Assembly (NCBI GenBank): GCA_035236585.1
Contig: CP141136.1
Span: 27,815,426 to 27,879,425 of the forward strand
Direction: 5' to 3'
From: Warburgia ugandensis
Taxonomy: Eukaryota > Streptophyta > Magnoliopsida > Canellales > Canellaceae
DNA: 64,000 nucleotides
Shown: positions 57,252 to 64,000 of the stretch, piece by piece
Position numbering within the stretch: the first letter of the stretch is position 1
Layout: every line of letters begins with the position of its first letter
Position numbers and translations under genes: made by a program
Notes under the pieces: model-generated
Told to the model about the DNA's origin: nothing
Database searches by the model: none
Seen by the model: the letters and a program-made list of their open reading frames with translations, nothing else

Positions 57252-57424
57252 GTTATTGCAAGAGAATATTCTAATTTTACATGGTAACAAAGCCTAGGGT
57301 TCTTATCCTCTTCCCTCGTACTTCTATCCTTCAAAACCAGCATCTTTTTTTTTGTTTTTTGCATTGATCTAGTCTTAACCTTCATTTATTCTTTGTTTCT
57401 TCAATCAAATAGCACTCTTGGAAT
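57252..57424 (+). repeat. Right piece of the copia-like LTR, primer site and leader
   Basis: GTTAT is the right target duplication. Then TGCAAGAGAATATTCTAATT ending TTTTACA completes the interrupted LTR. TGGTAACAAAGCC (57282) is the diverged primer site, followed by the leader seen at 51414-51542. No gag follows. Confidence 0.7.
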
Positions 57425-57696
57425 ATTAATTAATCAATGCCAATACCATTTTTAATTAATTAAACATTGTTCATATGCAAGATTTTATCTTTATTTCTAG
57501 TTACTTAGCTTTTGTTGGTATTATTTGTACATTTTTGTGCATGTAGTTTTGATATGCATATTACCTTTTTTCTTGTTAGGTGGGAAGGTACTACTAATGA
57601 CAACTATATTTTGGGTGATTTAATTCAAAATGCAACTCAAAAGTTCCCTCATCCCTTATTCACCACAAATTATGGATTTATATTAGAAATTTGATT
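57425..57696. other. Spacer, nothing recognised
   Basis: AT-rich DNA between the copia-like leader and the 3' tail of the second RTE LINE. A 60-codon plus-strand frame has no domain. Confidence 0.4.
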
Positions 57697-58312
57697 CATC
57701 ATCATCATCATCATTATCAAGACCTTATCTCGATTAGGGTTGGACATTGAATCTTGTCCCTCCATTTTCCTCTATTAAGTATCATGGCTTCAATTAGTCC
57801 TAAAGTTTCTAAATATTTTATAATCACTTCTATCCATGTTCTTTTGGGTCTTCCCCTTGGCCTTTTAGAACCTTTGACTTGCATTGCCTCACTCCTAACC
57901 AGTGTCATTTATGGCCTTCATTGGACATGTCCAAACAATATAAGTCTAAAGTGGTACTTCATAGGGACTTCTTGGTTATCAATCTTTACTGGTGCTCCAC
58001 TTGCGCTCCTCTCCTTGCTAATATTGTATTTCATATACTCTATCTTAGTTTGGCTGATTTTGAATCCTTTAGGTTCTAATGCTTCTCTCCATAACTCTAG
58101 CTTTGTCATTACGCTCCCTTATCTCATCAATTAAAACTATATCATCCACAAATAACATGCATTATGGGATCTCCTCATATAGATGTTTTGTTAACTTATT
58201 TAAACCAACATGAAAGGTACGAACTCAATGTTGATCTTGGTACAATCCTATAGTGATAGAAAAATCACCTATCTCTACCCTAGTGGTCTGAGCATTTATT
58301 ATCACTCCATTT
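57697..58312 (-). mobile_element. Second RTE LINE, 3' part, cut by a gypsy element
   Basis: The minus-strand text matches the RTE at 11870-19596: INAQTTRVEIGDF and ITIGLYQ (next to 58312), motif C LFVDDIVLIDE (about 58125-58160), EPKGFKISQTKIEYMKYN, and RSEAMQVKGSKRPRGRPKRT. The coding text runs up to 58312, where the gypsy LTR starts, so the LINE was interrupted rather than simply truncated. The 3' end is a CATCATCAT tail (57697-57717). Stops interrupt it. Confidence 0.85.
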
Positions 58313-60887
58313 TGTTGTTTTAAATAAAGCAAGTAAGTGCACAAATTGCCTGCAATATAGTATGCTAGTGAGGCCGATCTCACGAGGAGTTAAAATAATG
58401 TGATGCTAGTGGTCCCTACTTTAAACTATCTAGCCTAGCTAAAATTTAATTGATTTTTTACCTAAACTAAGGATGAAAATTAAAACATTCATTGGAAACT
58501 AAGCAAAAACAAGAAGCATGCTAAATGGAAAACTTTTCTAAAACATGTACTTTCTAAAATTAACACTTTCTTAAAAACTTCTAATTTTATGACTTTCCTA
58601 ATTATCAACTTTCCTAAACTAACTTCCTAAACATGAAATTAATAACTAATTTAAGGAAAACATGTTTTAACAAGCTACTTTCCTAATCATGCAAAACTAC
58701 GCAACCAAATCAACTACTTTGGCAAGTGTGACAAAATTTATTCCTTTCCAAACTAACTAAGATGCAAAATAATGGAAGCTAACTACAACTAAACAATAGA
58801 AATAAAGGAAAAATTACCACTAACAAACAATGAAAGAAAAACTACCCAAGCATCATGCATGTAACCATGGAATGGTATGCATGATTCATTGGATATGAGT
58901 GGATGTAAGCAACTACTTTGGAAACCTAAGCATGCAAACTATTTCTAACATTAATTAAGCTATCTAACAATCTAGTTGGGTTCTTGAAAAATCAAGTGAA
59001 CATGAGTTGTATGATGCTAGAAATTAACATACACCATTCATGCAATGAAATTTCAGTAATAAAGTAATTGAAACATTCAATAAATAAAATATGTAAAACA
59101 TGGAATTAACTACTTCTAATGCAATCAAACATTCAATAGCAAAGATAATTGACTTCTAGACACAAACATGAATTGAAAATTCCAACTAACTTCATTGGAT
59201 CAAATCAAAAGTTCATCAACATAATACTCCATACATGTAATCCAAATATGAAATTTAAATGCTATTACAATGATGTTCACTTAATCTTAATCACTCCTTA
59301 ATTACAAGCCAATTCCTTCTTAAATTGTTCCAACAATCACTCATGAACAAGTATGCTTGAATTCAAGGGAAATCCTATGGACAACTAAGGCAACAATGAG
59401 TAAAACTTAAGCAAACAAAGCTGAAAATCAAGAGGGCTAAAAGATAATGAAGATGCAATGAAAGATAAAGGGAAAAACTAGATTCAAGATGACTTTAGTT
59501 TGTTGGCACTTCAAGGAAAAACCAGCCTTGAATCTTAGTTTTAAAAACAAGGAAAATAAAGGAAAACAAGGCAAATTAGCATGAAAAGAAGTAAATTCCA
59601 ACAAAGAGAACAAAGAAGCTAACCAACCTTCAAACATGAATAAAAATCCTAGGTTGAACACTTGGGGAAGAAGCATACACCTTGGTGGAAAGTGGAAGCA
59701 TCCAAAGAGGCACAAAACAATAAGCAAAAGAGAGAAAAGTGGGTTGTAGGAAGTGTGCGTCTCCTTCTAAAGGAGGAGATGGCTTTTTTCCTTCAATGAA
59801 AGAGTTCGTAGGGATTAAATAATGTCAATTTGAATAGCTAGGATGGGGGAAAAGTTAGGATATCAAATAGGAAATTGACTGGAAGGAGGTGGCTACCTTA
59901 AATAGGGGAGTAGGTGGGAGACGCCACCTTTTTAGGAAGGGGTGTCTCCCCCTTCCAAAGTCACTGAAACCTCTATGAAATAGGAAAATGGGTGGGGATT
60001 GGTTGGGAAAGAGGTGGAGGGTGCCAGGTGGAGAGATTTGGTTGGTTGGGAAGTTTCTTAAGAGTTGCAATGAGATAGAGTTTTGGAAATTCGTGGTGCA
60101 TCGTAAGGATGAGGTGAAAATTAAGGAAAAGTGAGATAAGCACTAAAAATGGAAGGCTCTAATCCCATTGTTCCACATGCCATCTTATTCTAATAGTTTT
60201 TCCTTAATTATCTTCAAAATATCTAATGGATAACTCTCTTGAATCTCCTCCAATCCTAACATTTCATTGAGCTTAGCTTGATGGCTTAGATGGCTAATTT
60301 TTAAGGCTCCATTGGCTAAGCTTCATGGTTGGCTTAGGAAGTTTTCTTTTCTTTTTTCTTTTTTTTGCTTGAATTCTTGGCTTCAACCCTTGGCTTGAGT
60401 GACTTGTATGGTTTGGCTTGAATTCCTTAGCTTTCCACCTTCTTTCTTGGCTTATATGGCTTCCATGCAAAGGTGGTGGGAATGCATGACTTACTTTTTG
60501 GGCCCATTTTAGCCATTTTTGGCACCTTTAATCAAATCTATTACTAGTCCACAAGATGATTTGGCCTTTGGTTTATGTTGAAGTGATGATTTTGAGGCTT
60601 TGACTTGATCTTTTGACCTTGATATACAATTTCATCCCCTTTGATCTTGGCCATTGGATCACCATCTTACTTCCTGTAAAAAGTTAAAAATCCTAATTAA
60701 ATTCTAGAAAAACATGATTAATCATATATTTACCTTGGATTGACTTCTAAACCTACAAAATATCAAACTTTTGGGTTATTAGGTCAAAAATACATATGGT
60801 ATCTAAATACCAAATTTACCCCCAATAAGTTGTAACACATAGGTAACTAATTGGGTGGTTTTAATACAAAATTAAACACTCATCACA
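58313..60887 (-). repeat. 3' LTR of a Ty3/gypsy element
   Basis: Starts TGTTGTTTTAAATAAAGC and ends AAACACTCATCACA; read on the minus strand it begins TGTGATGAGTG. It is 2575 bp, bordered on its internal side by a polypurine tract and on the outside by CATTT, the predicted target duplication. It matches the solo LTR at 51616-57251. A CCCTATTTAAGG-type TATA candidate reads on the minus strand near 59890. Confidence 0.82.
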
Positions 60888-60899
60888 CCTCCAAACCAA
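60888..60899 (-). other. Polypurine tract of the gypsy element
   Basis: On the minus strand TTGGTTTGGAGG lies directly before the TGTGATGAG start of the 3' LTR. Confidence 0.75.
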
Positions 60900-62723
60900 C
60901 ATTTTGCTAGTCCTAAGCAAAATAAGTGAAAAATTATTTTTCAAAAACTAACACAATGTGCCACTTTTGTAGGTACTCATGATTGCATTTAGCACATGCA
61001 ACAAGCCCTTAAACCCTTAGGTTACCCCTAGTGAACGAGTTAAGCCTCATGAGGGTTTGCAGTGAGTATACCCACCAAATTCTTAAAGTTAGTCCCCTAT
61101 TTCATTTCAGAGAGTTCTCATTCATTATTAATCTATTAGTTTTTCACAACTTAATGGGAAAGATTGACCATTTTAAAATCATACACACTAAAGACATTTT
61201 ATTCTAGTTATTTGTAGTAGTGCATGTGTGTGTGCAACCATTTAAGTCATGATTTCTAACTGGATATGCTTAAATTCCATTGGAAATATATCTTGACTTC
61301 TAATCCTCTCAAGTATACTCATAGAATTGAAGGTCTTAGATAAGGGTTTAAACATATTTCTCTCATCATGTGACTATATTCAACAAAGCTAATGGTTCAC
61401 ATAAATTTTGAAGTGCTAAAGAGACAAAGGAAAGTGATCCTTAAGAGTCGATGTCATTACCAAGAATAGTAGGGCTATGTTACTTTAATTCCTTCTTTTT
61501 GTATCCTCTTTAAAGCTATGTTTCACCTAAGATCCATAGATCTTTAATGATGAAGAAACGTAGGCTTGGGTAAGTTTCTAAAAAGAAGGGTATAAGAATT
61601 TCAAAGGGTCAAAATGGAGTAGAGGTATTCAATGAATATTTGTTAGGACACTTTTTTTCTTTTTCCTTATTGGGTTTGTTGAAATGAATTCCCTTTTTAT
61701 TCTTGTCTTTCACTTTTTCTGATACCTTTCTTTTCACTTTTTCTTTTGGTTTTGTTGGAAGAAAGACTGTTAATTTTCTCACTTCTTTGACTCTCTATCC
61801 TCTTTTGAACTTTTCTACTAAGTCTACTCATTTTGAAAATGGGTAATGGTTATTTATTTTGCTAGTTTTTTTAGGTTAAGGTGAGTGAGGTTAAAAAGAA
61901 AGACTTAATAGTAAGCTCAAAAAGGGCTAACTAGTGGTATCGAATATACTGGGTAGGCTTGATGTCTTTGGTTGAACAAGGATGGTCTATATCATTTTCT
62001 AGGTTTTCTAAAGCATATCAAATTCAATAAAATTTTTGGAAATAAAACTATTACTCCTATTTATTCTTGATAGTTAGCGAAAACAAGAATAATAGGATCA
62101 CACTAAGTTATATACATTGAAGAATTTGTGGAATTACTAATAACTCTCTAAAGGAAGATAGTCTCTAAACTCACTATGTTTTAGGTCTCCATCAATTTTT
62201 CTCAAGGTCTTTAAGTCATACCTCTCTATTAGTCTTGACTATATGCTGTGTGTAAATGGTTTACGATAATTAACTTTTATAAAATGCTTTAATACATGAA
62301 TAATATGCAAAACTAATCATATACACTCCCATTAAGAGGTGAAAATAGTAGAATTACCAAATTCTGAACATCCAATTCTCATCACAATAAGGGAACACTT
62401 CCATTATTTTTTTTGGTAAAGCTCAAGAAAATTTGAAATCCCTATATGCATCCACACCCCCCAGCTTGAATGAAACATGGTCCCCAATGTTTGAAAACAT
62501 AGGATCCGATATGGAAAGATGTAGAAGATAAAGATTTAAAAAAAACATCTAGGTTGCCTCCCAAGCAGTGCTAAGTTTTACGTCTTTAGCTAGACATAAT
62601 AATGAGTGCAATGATGGTAATCTGCAAGGGTTCCTAGAGTGATAATATGAGGTGGGTCATGATACTGAGGTGTCTCTAATAGTATCTTATCAATCTTAGG
62701 ATTAGGCATCTCCAGGAAAGGTT
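60900..62723 (-). other. Gypsy internal untranslated region
   Basis: No open frame with a known domain between pol and the polypurine tract. Near 62550-62595 the minus strand carries AGCACTGCTTGGGAGGCAAC, a short sequence often seen after pol in plant gypsy elements of this type. If the element once had an extra (env-like) frame here, I cannot read it. Confidence 0.6.
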
Positions 62724-64000
62724 TTAACCTCTAACCATTGTCTTTTTGGATTTCTCCATCTTTCTCCATCTTAATGCCCTATGAGGATAGACTACACATA
62801 CTATATAAGGTTCAGTCCATCTAAATCTGAGTTTTCTTGGTAATAGATGCAATCTAGAGTTATACAATAAGACCTTTTGCTCAGGTGTGGAGGATTTCCT
62901 TAAGATTTGGCAATCATGTATACCCTTCATTCGGTCATTGTATAATCATGTAGAGTCATGCATCTTTCCTCAATTCTTTCAACTCATTGAGTTGGAGTTT
63001 TTGGTGGGTCTCAGCAGCATCAAAATCAAAATTGAGCTTTTTAACAACCCAATATGCTTTGTGTTATAACTCTACGGTAAGTGGCAGGCCTTTTCATAAA
63101 CCAGGCAATAAGGTGACATTCCTATAGGGGTTCTATATGCTATACAATAAGCCCATAAAGCATTGTTGAGTCTCATAGACTAGTCTTTCCTATTTGGATT
63201 GACTGTCTTCTATAGAATCTACCTTATCTCCCTATTGGATACCTCTACTTGGCCACTGGTCGGAGGGTGGTATGGGGTAGCTATTCTATGGCCAACACCA
63301 TACTTTTTCATTAAATTCTCAAACACTTTATTATAAAAGTGTTTTCCCCCATCACATATTATAGCTCTTGGAGTACTAAACCTTGCAAAGATATTTTATT
63401 TTAAGAATTTTACCTTGACTTTGTGGTCATTGGTTTTGCAAAGTATAGCCTCCACCCACTTGGACACGTAGTCCACTCCGACTAGGATGCAAAGATTTCC
63501 AAGAGAATTAGGAATGGGTCCCATGAAATAATAAGGATTGGGTTTAAGGGAACCATATGTCTCCTTCCTAGACTACCTAATCTTTGACACCTCACACATG
63601 CTGTGCAGTAAGCATATACATCCGTAAATATGGTAAGCCAATAAAAACCACACTACAAAATTTTTGCAACTACCTTTGTTGAGCTAAAATGCCTCCCACA
63701 TGCATGATCATGACAAAAGAAGATGATTTGATTGTGTTCACTATCTAATATGCATATCCAAATCACTTGACCAGGACAGTACTTGAATAAGTCCTGGTCG
63801 TCCCAAGTAAAATATCTAACCTCGGTCAAAAATATTTTTTTTTATATTGTTTAGTCCAGTGATTAGGCATTTGTCTTATAACAAGATAAATTACAATATC
63901 ACCATACCAACGCAACTGGGAAATATGCAATAACTATTCATTTGAGAAGGATACAATTATAGGCATGCGATCGCTAGTATGCTCCACCACTAGTCTAGAT
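62724..64000 (-). pseudogene. Gypsy integrase and end of RNase H region, broken, cut by window edge
   Basis: On the minus strand: a spacer with VIYLVIRQMPNHWTKQYKKK (about 63890-63840); the HHCC zinc region HDHACGRHFSSTKVVAK then CTACVRCQRLG (63720-63570); GVDYVSKWVEAI with the first catalytic Asp (about 63480-63450); ARFSTPRAIICDGGKHFYN with the second Asp (about 63400-63330); HRIATPYHPPTSGQVEVSNR with the Glu (about 63290-63240); then MSPYCLVYEKACHLP, AYWVVKKLNFDFDAA, and QKVLLYNSRLHLLPRKLRFRW (62880-62815). Stops and frameshifts occur at several points, including after SNREIR and around 63680. It would insert gypsy DNA into the genome; it is probably inactive. Confidence 0.88.

Larger units (their letters stand above)
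58313..64000 (-). mobile_element. Ty3/gypsy retrotransposon, 3' part, continues past the right edge
   Basis: Contains, from right to left on the minus strand, integrase (62724-64000), an untranslated region (60900-62723), a polypurine tract and the 3' LTR. The integrase text and long internal spacer resemble the Athila/Tat side of plant gypsy elements, judged by eye. The 5' LTR, gag, protease and reverse transcriptase lie outside. It sits in the second RTE LINE. Confidence 0.82.

Overview
This window looks like a stretch of plant (angiosperm) nuclear genome that is almost entirely transposable-element debris. It is AT-rich, full of microsatellites and long intergenic repeats, and carries plant-type elements: PIF/Harbinger with a Myb/SANT partner ORF, CACTA with a TNP2 transposase, Ty1/copia, Ty3/gypsy, RTE and L1 LINEs, tRNA-derived SINEs and foldback MITEs. 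The only host gene I recognise is a dead ABCG-type (half-size, WBC-family) transporter. I see no intact protein-coding gene, no rRNA or tRNA gene and no CRISPR array. I cannot name the species.

Layout. 1-1750: repeat-rich flank with a 57-bp tandem repeat. 1754-20706: a candidate PIF/Harbinger element with a broken DDE transposase (5684-6978), a broken Myb/SANT-like ORF1 (7849-8997) and a 720-bp higher-order tandem array (9425-11869, resuming 19597-19886). The array is split by an RTE LINE (11870-19596, ~19-bp target duplication), which is itself split by a 4.1-kb solo LTR (14024-18141, duplication AAAGG). 20710-27460: intergenic DNA with a probable LTR (21743-23219), SINEs, a MITE and a long-TIR foldback element. 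27461-36272: ABCG pseudogene with a Ty1/copia element (28376-33392, duplication GTGAT) in its nucleotide-binding domain. 36273-40270: intergenic DNA with a MITE and a 5'-truncated L1 (17-bp duplication). 40278-50986: CACTA element, minus strand, with a decayed TNP2 gene and one recognisable terminus. It is invaded by a long solo LTR (43812-50166) that carries a second LTR (44169-46780). 51255-57424: copia-like LTR remnants split by a gypsy solo LTR (51616-57251), itself split by another long solo LTR (53743-56867). 57697-58312: 3' part of a second RTE LINE. 58313-64000: 3' LTR, polypurine tract and integrase region of a gypsy element that leaves the window on the right.

The main biological content is this insertion order, read from target-site duplications. 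Three of the solo LTRs share termini and TATA placement and form one family. Nothing here is a clear new functional system. The most unusual structures are the higher-order array inside the PIF element and the triplicated, partly covarying hairpins in the RTE 5' leader. All readings are by eye; none was checked by alignment software or a database.
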